From Bacteroidetes bacterium GWA2_32_17 (GTDB lineage Bacteria > Bacteroidota > Bacteroidia > Bacteroidales > GWA2-32-17): a stretch of 62,546 nucleotides of DNA. The stretch lies in assembly GCA_001769035.1 (NCBI GenBank), contig MENF01000156.1:1-62546 (forward strand), read 5' to 3'. Each line of letters begins with the position of its first letter. The stretch's first letter is position 1. The position numbers were made by a program, and so were the translations under genes. Below the pieces are notes generated by a model that worked only from the letters and a program-made list of their open reading frames with translations, did no database searches and was not told where the DNA came from. Positions 8,053 through 17,218 of the stretch are shown here, piece after piece.

Positions 8053-8338
8053 AAGACCTAACGGGTTTCCAAAATCTGTTAGGTATAATTTAGGTACTAC
8101 TGAAAAACTATTTTAGATTTATTGATTAAAAGGAAAAAAGGGTATAAGGTATAGTGGTATAGCCTACAGCTCACTTTATACCATATACCTTTTTGATATA
8201 AATATTTAGGACTAAATGCACGTTTTTTTGTTGTTGTACTCATAATATTTTGCACTTTATTATACAAATACACATACTTATTTCCTCATTTACAGTATAT
8301 AATAGATTTTTCAGCAGACTCTAATTTAATTTTATTTA
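8053..8338. repeat. Spacer with two palindromic repeats
   Basis: ACCTAACGGG and CTGTTAGGT (8056-8084) form one hairpin. AAAAGGGTATAAGGTATAG and TATACCATATACCTTTT (8131-8194) form the GGTATAA-type palindrome also seen at 19031-19190 and 44488-44572. No gene is visible. Confidence 0.55.
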
Positions 8339-8487
8339 GAGTCTATCTATAAAGTCCGCTGACTGCGTTATGCTCGTTTTGAAAACAGTCATTTACATTA
8401 GTAAACTCCTTGATTTTCAAAACTTCGCAAGCCTTGTCATCGAACTTTATACCCCAGACTCTTGACTTTATGGACAGACACTATTTA
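8333..8487. mobile_element. TAnnTA-element copy 1 with TATTTA duplication
   Basis: The 143-bp element (8339-8481) has ends GAGTCTATCTATAAAGTC and GACTTTATGGACAGACAC, which are imperfect inverse complements. Exact TATTTA hexamers flank it (8333-8338, 8482-8487). The interior holds a second hairpin: GTTTTGAAAACAGTCATTTAC against GTAAACTCC...TTTTCAAAAC. The right end sits on the stop codon of the adjacent minus-strand gene. No transposase is encoded, so it is MITE-like. Confidence 0.85.
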
Positions 8488-9635
8488 CATCCAATTTTAA
8501 TTATATTTCCATAAGTTGGATTAAATTCTACAAAATGTTTTTTGTTTATATAATTAACAGGTAAGTTGCATAAAACTCCTAATTGCGATATCGAAACTTG
8601 TTTTTCAATTAATATATTTTCGCCAACAATTAATGAAGCTGTAACAATTTCAGGAATTCTATATACAAAACCTTTTTTATTTGATGCTTTGTTAAATTTG
8701 TTAAAGGTAGTATCTAACCTCGAAAGAGTTCCATTATTATTGATTTCTAATACAACAGGTTTGTTATTAGTAAAATTATTATTTGATATTCCTTTTGTGG
8801 AACTATAAAAACATAAATCTACTTTTTTACCATAGTCTTTATTATCAGGTGTATAGTAATAACGATAATTTAATTTATAAGTAAAAGTTTTACCAATAAA
8901 TAACCATAAATATTCTTCTTCTTCGTTTTTAAGTTCTTTTATAACATCACTTACAGAATTCATTATAGGAACTTTTTCATAAGCACCGGTTAAAAGTTTA
9001 AAAAGTCGTTTGCGTAACCTTAATATATGATGCGCTGCTTCTTTTGCTTTGTCTTCAAATGATAAGGTGTCAATGGTCTTTTTTTGAACAGGAATTCTAA
9101 CAAAATTTGTATCTATTTTTACCTGTTTCCAAATGGTATCAATTTTAATCTTAATAAAGTCTTTTTGAGATAGTTCGGTAAAAGTTTCGGATTGGAATGG
9201 GATATAATTATTTACTAAATTATTTGATATTTCATTATCATATTTTTTAGTATTGTCGCTATTTATTGATGTAATTATGCCTGTATTGGTTAATGAAATG
9301 CTTTTAATTTGTTTTTTACAACTTGGAATAACAAAATACAGATTATTCGAATCGGGTTCAGATAAAACTTTTAAATCGGCATTCGATATAAAATATTCTA
9401 TACTATTTGATTGTGGTACATTTTTAATTCCTAAAAATTTTTCTGCAAATTCATAATATGGACCACGTAATGTTTTTATTTCAGTTAATTCTATGTCAAT
9501 AGAAATAATGTTTCTGGGGAGCATATATAAAAAGTAATTTTTAGGTAATTTTTTAACATAGCTAACATTTACTACTTTAATGCTGTTACACGAATATAAA
9601 ATAACAAATAAAAAGATATAGAGGATATATTTCAT
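8481..9635 (-). CDS. DUF4831 family lipoprotein
   Basis: The 384-residue product has a lipoprotein signal (YILYIFLFVILYSC) and the DUF4831 features: an early LPRNIISIDIELTEI strand, GPYYEFAEKFLGI, and a mid-protein block of threonine/valine-rich strands ending in a region with EYLWLFIGKTFTYKLNY. It is a Bacteroidota-specific outer-membrane-associated family of unknown function. The TAG stop is made at the junction with element copy 1: AAA, then TA from the duplicated hexamer, then G from the element. Excising the element would leave AAA TAA, so the reading frame end is unchanged by the insertion. Confidence 0.7.
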   Translation of the reverse strand: MKYILYIFLFVILYSCNSIKVVNVSYVKKLPKNYFLYMLPRNIISIDIELTEIKTLRGPYYEFAEKFLGIKNVPQSNSIEYFISNADLKVLSEPDSNNLYFVIPSCKKQIKSISLTNTGIITSINSDNTKKYDNEISNNLVNNYIPFQSETFTELSQKDFIKIKIDTIWKQVKIDTNFVRIPVQKKTIDTLSFEDKAKEAAHHILRLRKRLFKLLTGAYEKVPIMNSVSDVIKELKNEEEEYLWLFIGKTFTYKLNYRYYYTPDNKDYGKKVDLCFYSSTKGISNNNFTNNKPVVLEINNNGTLSRLDTTFNKFNKASNKKGFVYRIPEIVTASLIVGENILIEKQVSISQLGVLCNLPVNYINKKHFVEFNPTYGNIIKIGCK

Positions 9636-9654
9636 TGTGCAAATTTATAATTTA

Positions 9655-9662
9655 CAAATATA
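9655..9662 (-). promoter_or_regulatory. -7 promoter box for the DUF4831 gene
   Basis: On the minus strand this reads TATATTTG, matching TAnnTTTG, 20 bases before the ATG. A second match (TAAATTTG, 9640-9647) lies even closer. Confidence 0.5.
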
Positions 9663-9716
9663 AAAAATATAGATAAAAAAACTGATAAAAATTAAAATAA
9701 AAAACTTGTATAGTAC

Positions 9717-9791
9717 ATACTCGCTGAAAGCGAGCGTGAGTAAAGGGGGAGTTTGCAATGCACACACTCGCTGGAAGCGAGCGTGTGCGGG
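9717..9791. repeat. REP-like double hairpin
   Basis: Two related hairpins occur: ACTCGCTGAAAGCGAGCGTG and CACACTCGCTGGAAGCGAGC with GTGTG. Both have a CTCGCT/AGCGAG stem. They lie just downstream of ndk and are the most GC-rich bases of the area. They resemble REP or terminator sequences. Confidence 0.6.
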
Positions 9792-9800
9792 AAATTTAAG

Positions 9801-10223
9801 CTATTTGTAAAACCGTTCTATTTGAGAGAAAAAGAAACTGGCTTCAATTTCGGCATTTTCGTCACTATCCGAACCATGAACAGCATTTTCCTGAACCGAT
9901 TTTGCAAATAATTTACGGATTGTTCCTTCATCGGCTTGAGCGGGGTTTGTATTTCCAATAAGTTTACGAAATTCGACAACGGCATTTTCTTTTTGTAAAA
10001 TTGCTGCTACAATAGGTCCCGACGACATAAATTCAACTAAATCTTTATAAAAAGGTCTTTCGGAATGAACTGCATAAAATTTTTCGGCTTGCGATTTTGA
10101 AATATGTAACATTTTCATGGCAACAAAGTGAAAACCATCTTTATTTATGAGCGAAAGAATTTCGCCAGTATGTTCTTCGCTAACAGCACATGGCTTAATC
10201 ATTGTAAAGGTAATGTTTCCCAT
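9801..10223 (-). CDS. ndk: Nucleoside diphosphate kinase
   Basis: Ndk transfers the gamma phosphate of ATP to nucleoside diphosphates through a phospho-histidine. The active-site motif [15 protein letters not shown] with the catalytic His is present, as are FTMIKPCAV and [17 protein letters not shown] choose the ATG of [11 protein letters not shown] (10223), giving 140 residues, the normal length; the open frame runs 19 codons further upstream but those residues have no counterpart in the family. A REP-like hairpin follows. Confidence 0.95.
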   Translation of the reverse strand: MGNITFTMIKPCAVSEEHTGEILSLINKDGFHFVAMKMLHISKSQAEKFYAVHSERPFYKDLVEFMSSGPIVAAILQKENAVVEFRKLIGNTNPAQADEGTIRKLFAKSVQENAVHGSDSDENAEIEASFFFSQIERFYK

Positions 10224-10288
10224 AATATTATTTATTAATTTGGAAGCGATAAAATTAGATTTTTCAATTGATTCTACCAAAAAAATTT

Positions 10289-10296
10289 ATCTTTGC
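10289..10296 (+). promoter_or_regulatory. -7 promoter box for the DHH phosphoesterase gene
   Basis: TATCTTTG is an exact match to TAnnTTTG and lies 15 bases before the TTG start. A TTG at 10268-10270 could serve as the -33 element. Confidence 0.6.
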
Positions 10297-10311
10297 TAAA
10301 AAATTATTAAA

Positions 10312-11340
10312 TTGCAAAGTAATATTCCATTCGATTTCAATAAAGTTAAGGAATTAATTTTAAAATCTGAAAATATTTGTATCGTTACACATCGCAATCC
10401 CGATGGCGATGCAATTGGCTCATCGCTCGGATTATATCATGTTTTGTTAAACATGAATAAAAAGGTAAAAGTAATCGTGCCTAATGAATACCCCGAATAT
10501 TTACAATGGCTTCCATCAAACGAAAAAGTATTTAATTATTCTACTCAAAAAGATGAAGTAAAAAAGATTTTCGAATCAGCTAATTTACTTATATCATTAG
10601 ATTTTAACGAATTAAAGCGTACCGAAAAATTTTCAGAACAACTTGAAAATATAAGTGCAAAAAAAATATTAATTGACCATCACCCATATCCTCAAGATAT
10701 TTTTGATGTGAAAATTTCGGATATAAGCGTAAGTTCTACTGCAGAATTGCTTTACGAAACAATTATACAATGCGGGTTTGAAAAATATTTGTCGAAAAAT
10801 GCTGCAATTTGTTTATTTACAGGATTGCTGACTGATACAATTTCGTTTAGCGTAAACTGCTCTAATCCAAGAACATTTGAGATTGCATCAAAGCTATTAG
10901 CTTTTGGATTAAACAAAGAATATATTCATAAAAAAGTGTTTGATAATTATTCTGAGAGCCGCATAAAACTTTTAGGTTATGCGTTAAGTAAAAAAATGGT
11001 TATTATACCTGAATATAATACGGGCTATATTTGGTTAACAATTGATGAACAAAAGCAATTTGATTTTAAAATTGGCGATTCGGAGGGTTTTGTTAACTAC
11101 CCTTTATCTATTAAAGGTGTGAATTTTTCTGCTTTATTTATGCAACGCGATGACCATATTAAAATTTCGTTCCGTTCGCGGGGAATTATACCTGTTAATG
11201 AAATAATAAAAACACATTTTACAGGTGGTGGTCATAAAAACGCTGCCGGTGGCGAAGAATATAAATTAAATATAGCAGAAACTGTTAAAAAGTTTGTTTC
11301 AATTTTGCCACAATATGCAGATGTTTTAAAACAAGATTAA
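10312..11340 (+). CDS. DHH family phosphoesterase (NrnA-like oligoribonuclease/pAp phosphatase)
   Basis: The 342-residue protein has the DHH motifs: VTHRNPDGDAIGSSLGL, a mid-domain LLISLDFNE and LIDHHPYPQ, and the DHHA1 C-terminal GGGHKNAAGGE motif (about residues 305-315). This architecture matches NrnA, which degrades short RNA oligonucleotides and dephosphorylates pAp. The start is TTG at 10312: no ATG precedes it in frame and the consensus promoter is 15 bases upstream. It is divergent from ndk. Confidence 0.85.
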   Translation: MQSNIPFDFNKVKELILKSENICIVTHRNPDGDAIGSSLGLYHVLLNMNKKVKVIVPNEYPEYLQWLPSNEKVFNYSTQKDEVKKIFESANLLISLDFNELKRTEKFSEQLENISAKKILIDHHPYPQDIFDVKISDISVSSTAELLYETIIQCGFEKYLSKNAAICLFTGLLTDTISFSVNCSNPRTFEIASKLLAFGLNKEYIHKKVFDNYSESRIKLLGYALSKKMVIIPEYNTGYIWLTIDEQKQFDFKIGDSEGFVNYPLSIKGVNFSALFMQRDDHIKISFRSRGIIPVNEIIKTHFTGGGHKNAAGGEEYKLNIAETVKKFVSILPQYADVLKQD

Positions 11341-11653
11341 GAAAACAAGATTGATAAAAAAAGATTGAAGAAAAACCTGCAAACAGTGAACAATAATAAC
11401 AATGGTCACACAATAGTTAATACAATGGTCACACAATTGTTTTCTAACTGCATTACAAATGCTGACAATTGTATGACTATGTATGACTATTGAATGACAG
11501 TGAGTTTTTTTGAACAGTGAACAGTCGGCAGTGAGACTGTGAACTGAAGACTGTGGACTGAAGACTGTGGACTGTAAACAATAAAATTTTTTAAACAATG
11601 AATATTTTTGAACAGTAAACTAAAAACTTTTTTTAACATCAAACAATATATAT
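11341..11653. repeat. Spacer with inverted homologue of 30292-30440
   Basis: About 11388-11505 is nearly the reverse complement of 30292-30440, including the shared words AACAATTGTGTGACCATTG and AGTCATACA on the opposite strand. The rest is low-complexity AACAGTGAAC/ACTGTGGACTG text and some GATTGA words. No gene is supported. Confidence 0.65.
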
Positions 11654-12181
11654 ATGAAAATAGTTATAACATTATCAATAATATTTCTATTTATTATAAT
11701 TTCATGCAATAATAATGAACATAAGCCAAAATCGGAGCAAGAAATTTTATCATTCAAAGAGCCTTTAATAAAAGTAAATCAAATATTAGTTGATAGAGAT
11801 TCTGAAAAAGTTGCATCATATTGTAAAAGGTATAATTTTAATTTAAAAGTATCAGAATCGGGTTTATGGTACAAAATATATCACCAAGGTAAAGGCGATT
11901 CTGCTAAAGCTGGAAAAGTGGTAAACTTAAATTATAAAATATCTTTGCTTGATGGAAGGGTATGTTATACAAGCGATTCAAATGGTACTAAAAGTTTTAA
12001 AATAGGACAGGGAGGGGTTGAAAAAGGATTAGAAATAGGGATTTTAAAAATGCGTGAAGGCGACAAAGCGAAATTTATTATGCCACCAAATCTTGCATGG
12101 GGTTTAATTGGCGATGAGAAAAAAATTCCTGCACGTTCAATAATTATTTACGACGTTGAACTTATTAAACTTACAGATTAA
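11654..12181 (+). CDS. FKBP-type peptidyl-prolyl isomerase lipoprotein
   Basis: The 175-residue product starts with a lipoprotein signal (IIFLFIIISC). Residues about 60-175 form an FKBP domain: SGLWYKIYHQGKGDSAKAG, VNLNYKISLLDGRV, FKIGQGGVEKGLEIGI, LKMREGDKAKFIMPPNLAWG and IPARSIIIYDVELI. It would act as a proline isomerase chaperone anchored in the periplasm. GldI-like lipoproteins of gliding Bacteroidota share this architecture; a gliding role is not supported by neighbours here. Confidence 0.85.
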   Translation: MKIVITLSIIFLFIIISCNNNEHKPKSEQEILSFKEPLIKVNQILVDRDSEKVASYCKRYNFNLKVSESGLWYKIYHQGKGDSAKAGKVVNLNYKISLLDGRVCYTSDSNGTKSFKIGQGGVEKGLEIGILKMREGDKAKFIMPPNLAWGLIGDEKKIPARSIIIYDVELIKLTD

Positions 12182-12256
12182 GAAAGATAAAAATGTCAAT
12201 TTTCGAATTGCTCATATTGAAGCCCTGTCATCCTTAGCATTTCGAAGGATGACGTA

Positions 12257-12439
12257 CTATTTTAACAAAGTAGAATCAGTTGAAGTTGTATCAATACTTA
12301 AATCGTTTGCCGATTCCTGCATTGACTTGTTCATTTCGTCAATAATTTGTTTTTCAGTTTCTTTTTGCTCTGGCGAAGAGCTGCAAGAAAAAACAAATAA
12401 TGTAACAAATAACATTAACAAAAAATAAAGTTTTTTCAT
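12257..12439 (-). CDS. Small lipoprotein
   Basis: The 60-residue product has a good lipoprotein signal (LYFLLMLFVTLFVFSC) followed by SSSPEQKETEKQIIDEMNKS, an acidic helical tail. The signal quality supports a real gene despite its size. It lies just upstream of pheT's far end on the same strand, downstream in transcription order from nothing obvious. Its function is unknown. Confidence 0.6.
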   Translation of the reverse strand: MKKLYFLLMLFVTLFVFSCSSSPEQKETEKQIIDEMNKSMQESANDLSIDTTSTDSTLLK

Positions 12440-12470
12440 ATTACGAAAATTTAAGATTAATTAAAATATT

Positions 12471-14924
12471 TTATTTTCTAATTTGTGCTCCTAATTCTTT
12501 TTCAAATGCGTCGGTTAATTTTTTCATAATTTGCTCTATTTGAAATTCGTTTAAAGTTTTTGAAGTATCCTGCAAGTGAAAACTAACTGCATAAGATTTT
12601 TTATTTTCAGGAATTTTATCGCCTTCATAAACATCAAATAAATTTATGTTTTGTAAAAATTTCTTTTCACATTTATTTGCAATCTCTACAACTTTTGAAT
12701 AAGGTATTTGTTTATCTAAAAGCATAGCTATATCGCGACGAACAACTGGAAAATTAGACAATTCAGAAAATTTCATATTTTGCTTACTTAAATTAGATAA
12801 AACATTATTCCAGAAAAATTCAGCATAATAAACAGGTTGCTTTATTTCAAAATTAATTAAAATATTTTTACTTAACAATCCGAATGAAACTAATTCTTTT
12901 TCCTTATAATAATAGGATTGACCTTCGCTAAAAATCGTTTCATTTGGATTATAAAAAATTAAATTAGAAGCAGGAATACTCAACCTTTTTAAAACATTTT
13001 CGACATAACTTTTTATGTAATAATATGATACAGATGATGATTTTTGGGTCCAACTATCTGAATTTTTATTACCTGTAACAAATAATGAAAGATGCAAATC
13101 TTCTAAATAATTTTCTTGTCTGTTTTGTTTATTTTCAGAATTGTTTATCATATAACAATTTCCAAATTCAAACATTTTTAAGTTAGTTTGTTTTCTGTTT
13201 AAGTTATTTGTTACTGACTCCAATCCGCTATACAACAGAGTTTGCCGCATAACTCCCAAATCGGAGCTTAAAGGATTTAATATTTTCACTAAATTACTTT
13301 CTTTCCACAAATCATTGTTATTGTAATATGTAACTTTTGTTAGAGAATTAGTTATCATCTCATAAAATCCATTTGATGCAAGATAATTAGAAATGGCATT
13401 GTTTATTTTTTCTTTATCGGGCTTTTGAATGTAGCTAATATTTGAGCTAACTCTTTCGGAAACTTCTATGTTGTTATAACCATATATTCTTAATATTTCT
13501 TCTATAACATCTACTTCGCGTTGTACATCAACCTTGTATGTAGGAATTTCTAAAAGTAAACTTTTTTCTTTTACTGCAATTATTTTAATTTCGAGTGAAC
13601 GGATTATCTCTTTAATTGTATCTTTAGGTATATGTTGACCAATTAATTGGTCAACATTAGCAAAATTAAGTTCAACTGTATAATCACTAACAGGTTTTGG
13701 GTAAACATCAATGATTTCGGAAGATATTTTACCACCGGTAATTTCTTTAATTAATAAAGCTGCACGTTTTAAAGCATAAACCGTAATGTTTGGGTCGGCT
13801 CCACGCTCAAATCTAAATGATGAGTCGGTTGATAAACCATGCCTGCGTGCAGTTTTTCTGATAAAAACAGGATTAAAATTCGCACTTTCAATAAAAATAT
13901 TCTTTGTGTTTTCAGTTACACCACTATTAATTCCGCCAAAAATACCTGCTATGCACATTGGTTCTTGCACGTTACAAATCATTAAATCGTTTGACGATAA
14001 GGTTCTTTCAATTCCGTCTAATGTCGAAAATTTTGTTCTATCATTAACAGTTTTAATAATAATTTTTTTACCTTTAATATATTCTGCATTAAAGGCATGG
14101 AGTGGTTGACCTGTTTCGAACAACACAAAATTTGTAACATCTACAACATTGTTTATTGGACGCAAACCAATTGAACGTAATCTATCCTGAAGCCAAATTG
14201 GAGATTCTTTGATTGAAACATTACTAATTGTTACACCCGAATATCTAATACATGCTTCTTTGTTTTGAATATTTACATCAATTTTATAATCAGTGCTATC
14301 TACAACAAAATTTTCAACCGAAGGTTTTTCTAAAACAACAGGATTACGATGTTGTAAATATGCAGCTAAATCGCGAGCTACACCATAATGAGATGCAGCA
14401 TCAATTCTGTTAGGTGTTAATCCTATTTCAAAAATATAATCGTCATTTATATTAAAATATTCACGCATAGGAGTTCCAGGAATTGCATCGTCTTTTAAAA
14501 CTATAATCCCTTCATGCAAATTGCTTAAACCTATTTCATCTTCGGCACAAATCATTCCGTACGATTCTATACCTCGAATTTTTGCTTTTTTAATTTCAAA
14601 TTTATTGTCTCCTTTATATAATGTTGTGCCTATTGTTGCAACAACAACTTTCTGATATATAGTAACATTAGGAGCACCACAAACAATATTTAATAAGGTA
14701 CTATTTCCAATATCTACTTTAGTTAAGCTAAGATTGTCAGCATCAGGATGTTTTTGGCACTCTATAACTTTCCCAACAACCAAACCCTCTAAACCGCCTT
14801 TAATTACTTCAAATTTTTCGAGTGCTTCGACTTCTAATCCAATACTTGTAAGAATTTCGGCAACTTTTGAAGCCGCCAAATCAATTTTAATATACTCTTT
14901 TAGCCAATTATATGATATTTTCAT
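12471..14924 (-). CDS. pheT: Phenylalanyl-tRNA synthetase beta subunit
   Basis: The 817-residue protein has the full beta-subunit order: N-terminal tRNA-binding EMAP-like domain (VGKVIECQKHPDADNLSLTK), B3/B4 editing domain (about 215-390), B5 domain, the synthetase-like core, and a C-terminal ferredoxin-fold anticodon-binding domain (SNFPVVRRDIAMLLDK, NINLFDVYEG). It pairs with PheS, not present here. The TATCTTTG box at 14941-14948 gives a short leader, as elsewhere in the window. Confidence 0.97.
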   Translation of the reverse strand: MKISYNWLKEYIKIDLAASKVAEILTSIGLEVEALEKFEVIKGGLEGLVVGKVIECQKHPDADNLSLTKVDIGNSTLLNIVCGAPNVTIYQKVVVATIGTTLYKGDNKFEIKKAKIRGIESYGMICAEDEIGLSNLHEGIIVLKDDAIPGTPMREYFNINDDYIFEIGLTPNRIDAASHYGVARDLAAYLQHRNPVVLEKPSVENFVVDSTDYKIDVNIQNKEACIRYSGVTISNVSIKESPIWLQDRLRSIGLRPINNVVDVTNFVLFETGQPLHAFNAEYIKGKKIIIKTVNDRTKFSTLDGIERTLSSNDLMICNVQEPMCIAGIFGGINSGVTENTKNIFIESANFNPVFIRKTARRHGLSTDSSFRFERGADPNITVYALKRAALLIKEITGGKISSEIIDVYPKPVSDYTVELNFANVDQLIGQHIPKDTIKEIIRSLEIKIIAVKEKSLLLEIPTYKVDVQREVDVIEEILRIYGYNNIEVSERVSSNISYIQKPDKEKINNAISNYLASNGFYEMITNSLTKVTYYNNNDLWKESNLVKILNPLSSDLGVMRQTLLYSGLESVTNNLNRKQTNLKMFEFGNCYMINNSENKQNRQENYLEDLHLSLFVTGNKNSDSWTQKSSSVSYYYIKSYVENVLKRLSIPASNLIFYNPNETIFSEGQSYYYKEKELVSFGLLSKNILINFEIKQPVYYAEFFWNNVLSNLSKQNMKFSELSNFPVVRRDIAMLLDKQIPYSKVVEIANKCEKKFLQNINLFDVYEGDKIPENKKSYAVSFHLQDTSKTLNEFQIEQIMKKLTDAFEKELGAQIRK

Positions 14925-14940
14925 GTATTATTAGAAATTC

Positions 14941-14948
14941 CAAAGATA
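14941..14948 (-). promoter_or_regulatory. -7 promoter box for pheT
   Basis: The minus strand reads TATCTTTG, an exact TAnnTTTG match, 16 bases before the pheT ATG. Confidence 0.6.
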
Positions 14949-15115
14949 AAAATATATACTGAAACTTGACTGATTTAAAATTTAATAACTATTTAAAAAT
15001 ATTGTAAAGTCATAATTAACAGACAAATAAATATACATGTATTGGAGTTTATGTCGAATAAGAATAAAATTCATGGCTAATGCCTATTATTCTGTGTTTT
15101 CAATAACCCCGACCT

Positions 15116-15270
15116 TATATAGAGTCTGTCTATAAAGTCCGCTGACTGCGTTATGCTCATTTTGAAAACAGTCATTTACATAAGTAAACTCCTTGATTTT
15201 CAAAACTTTACAAGCCTTGTCATCGAACTTTATATTCCAGACTCTTGACTTTATGGACAGACACCATATA
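15116..15270. mobile_element. TAnnTA-element copy 2
   Basis: A 143-bp copy (15122-15264) is almost identical to copy 1. It is flanked by TATATA (15116-15121) and CATATA (15265-15270), a duplication with one change. A further left-end sequence GAGTTTGTCTATAATATC begins at 15271, so a second, truncated unit probably follows in tandem. Confidence 0.8.
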
Positions 15271-15298
15271 GAGTTTGTCTATAATATCAGATAACGAA

Positions 15299-15345
15299 CC
15301 AAGTCTCAAATTCCAAGTTTTGGGCTTGGGATTTGAGACTTGGAA
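15299..15345. repeat. CCAAATTCC-type palindrome
   Basis: CCAAGTCTCAAATTCCAAG and CTTGGGATTTGAGACTTGG are near-perfect inverse complements around TTTTGGG. The stem could fold in RNA of either strand. Confidence 0.75.
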
Positions 15346-15408
15346 TTTGGGACTTTTTATTCTTATTTGATATATTGTTTATTGTAATCAAAATTAAATT
15401 CAAATTAT

Positions 15409-15416
15409 TATATTTG
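15409..15416 (+). promoter_or_regulatory. -7 promoter box for tilS
   Basis: TATATTTG matches TAnnTTTG, 14 bases before the TTG start. Confidence 0.55.
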
Positions 15417-15430
15417 AAGAAAAAAATAAT

Positions 15431-16756
15431 TTGAAAGAGCAATTCATTAATTTCATTATAAATAACAATCTTTTTTCAAAAGAAGATACAATAATTGTAG
15501 CAGTTAGTGGTGGAATTGACTCATGCATTTTGCTCAATTTATTTTACAATTTAAAATACAAATGTGTTGTTGCACATTGCAATTTTTCGCTTCGTAACGA
15601 AGAATCGGATAACGACGAAAAGTTTGTAAATAAACTCGCAACAAAGTACAAATATGAAATTATTGTTAAAAAATTCGATACTACAAAATATGCCGAAGAA
15701 AATGGATTAAGCATTCAAATGGCTGCCCGTGAGTTACGTTATACTTTTTTTGAAGAAATAAGGCAAAAATATAATTGCAAAGTAATTGCCACCGCACATC
15801 ATGCCGATGATAATATAGAAACATTTTTTATAAATTTAATTCGAGGAACTGGTTTGAAAGGAATTTCCGGAATACCTGTTAAAAACGGAAGAATAGTAAG
15901 ACCATTGCTTTTTGCAACCAGAGATGAAATTTATACTTATGCCAAATTAAACAATATTGAATGGTGCGAAGATTCAAGTAATAAGTCGCTTACATATATG
16001 CGAAATAAAATTCGCCATAATCTAATGCCTTTGCTCGAAGAAATAAAACCCAATAGTCAAAAAACAATTCTCAGAAATATTGAACATTTTAGAAATACAG
16101 AAATTTTATTAAAAGAAATTTTAAAATATAAAATTGAAAAAATAATCAGACACAAAAACGATACTATTTATATTGATATTAAAGAGCTTACATTATCAAA
16201 TTCAGGCAAAACAATTCTTTACGAAATAATTAATTCTTATGGATTTAACCCAAAGCAAATTAATAAAATATGGGAAACAATTAATTCGTTATCAGGAAAA
16301 ATGTTTTACTCAAAAAATTATTGCTTAAACAAAGACCGCGAACAAATAATTGTTTCACCAATTAATAAAGAGAATAACAAATTTAAGTACTATATTGATA
16401 TTGAGCAAGATTGGGTTTCAGAACCGTTCGAAATGTCAATTGAAAAAATGACTTGGGATGCAAACCAAAAAATTTTTAAAGACAAAAACATTGCAATGTT
16501 CGATGCCGACAATATCGAATTTCCTTTAGTAATAAGACGCTGGAACTTTGGCGATTATTTTCAACCTTATGGAATGAAAGGCTTTAAAAAGCTAAGCGAT
16601 TATTTTATTGACGAAAAGATTTCGATTATTGAAAAAGAAAAAATCTGGATAATAGAATCGTCAAATAAAATTGTTTGGATTATTGGTCAAAGAATTGATG
16701 ACAGGTTTAAAATAACAAATAACACTAAAAACATATTAGTATTGCAATTATATTAA
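15431..16756 (+). CDS. tilS: tRNA(Ile)-lysidine synthetase
   Basis: TilS converts the wobble cytidine of tRNA(Ile2) to lysidine using lysine and ATP. The N-type ATP-pyrophosphatase P-loop SGGIDS lies at about residue 25, followed by CVVAHCNFSLR, ATAHHADDNIETFFINLIRGTGLKGISG and the VRPLL motif; a C-terminal substrate-recognition domain occupies about 365-440. Its 441 residues match the family. The start is a TTG at 15431, supported by the promoter and by the usual N-terminal length. Confidence 0.95.
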   Translation: MKEQFINFIINNNLFSKEDTIIVAVSGGIDSCILLNLFYNLKYKCVVAHCNFSLRNEESDNDEKFVNKLATKYKYEIIVKKFDTTKYAEENGLSIQMAARELRYTFFEEIRQKYNCKVIATAHHADDNIETFFINLIRGTGLKGISGIPVKNGRIVRPLLFATRDEIYTYAKLNNIEWCEDSSNKSLTYMRNKIRHNLMPLLEEIKPNSQKTILRNIEHFRNTEILLKEILKYKIEKIIRHKNDTIYIDIKELTLSNSGKTILYEIINSYGFNPKQINKIWETINSLSGKMFYSKNYCLNKDREQIIVSPINKENNKFKYYIDIEQDWVSEPFEMSIEKMTWDANQKIFKDKNIAMFDADNIEFPLVIRRWNFGDYFQPYGMKGFKKLSDYFIDEKISIIEKEKIWIIESSNKIVWIIGQRIDDRFKITNNTKNILVLQLY

Positions 16757-16828
16757 AAACTGTCGGCAAAATCCACAATAAAACAACAAATATCGAATTT
16801 TGAACAACAAACTAAAAACTTAAAACAA

Positions 16829-17206
16829 TTAACTATTAACTTCTTTATTGTCAATATTCAATAATTGTATATCCAGCTCAACCATTACAAATCCTTTTGA
16901 GATGGATTGTCCTTCAATTACATTAACCTTTTTAATAACGCCTGAATAAGGAACTCTAATTGTGTTCTTCATTTTCATGGCATCTAACACAAGTAATTTA
17001 TCGCCTTCGTTAATGGTATCGCCATCAGTAACATAAACTTTGCTAACAGTTCCGGGAATAATAGAATAAACTAGAGATGAATCAGGATTTTGCCATACTT
17101 TTCTGTTTTCAAACTTTTTAGTAATTATTGTTTTGTACTTTGTTTCTTCAACATACAAAGTTTTAAAAACTATTTCTTTACTTTTTTTATCTTCTTTCTT
17201 TTTCAT
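16829..17206 (-). CDS. Biotin carboxyl carrier protein
   Basis: The 125-residue product carries a biotinyl domain at about 50-115 with the lysine acceptor in LDAMKMKN, preceded by a short charged N-terminal extension. It is encoded 12 bases downstream of the carboxyltransferase gene and is almost surely cotranscribed. Together they form the carrier and transferase of a decarboxylase or carboxylase acting on methylmalonyl-CoA or propionyl-CoA. The carrier alone does not tell the substrate. Confidence 0.9.
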   Translation of the reverse strand: MKKKEDKKSKEIVFKTLYVEETKYKTIITKKFENRKVWQNPDSSLVYSIIPGTVSKVYVTDGDTINEGDKLLVLDAMKMKNTIRVPYSGVIKKVNVIEGQSISKGFVMVELDIQLLNIDNKEVNS

Positions 17207-17218
17207 GGTTAAAATATT

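Larger units (their letters stand above)
15051..15373. repeat. GAATAAGAATA-ended element, interrupted
   Basis: The left end TCGAATAAGAATA (15054-15066) and right end ATTCTTATTTGATAT (15359-15373) are inverse complements. Its left part (TTCATGGCTAATGCC, AACCCCGACCTTATA) matches, inverted, the right part of a second copy at 44764-44911. Element copy 2 is inserted inside it at 15122-15264. Confidence 0.6.

Noticed and set aside
11326-11598. Open frame that resembles one at 30270-30509
   Set aside because: The similarity is explained by the inverted DNA repeat; codon pattern and Cys/His/Ile runs do not look like a protein.
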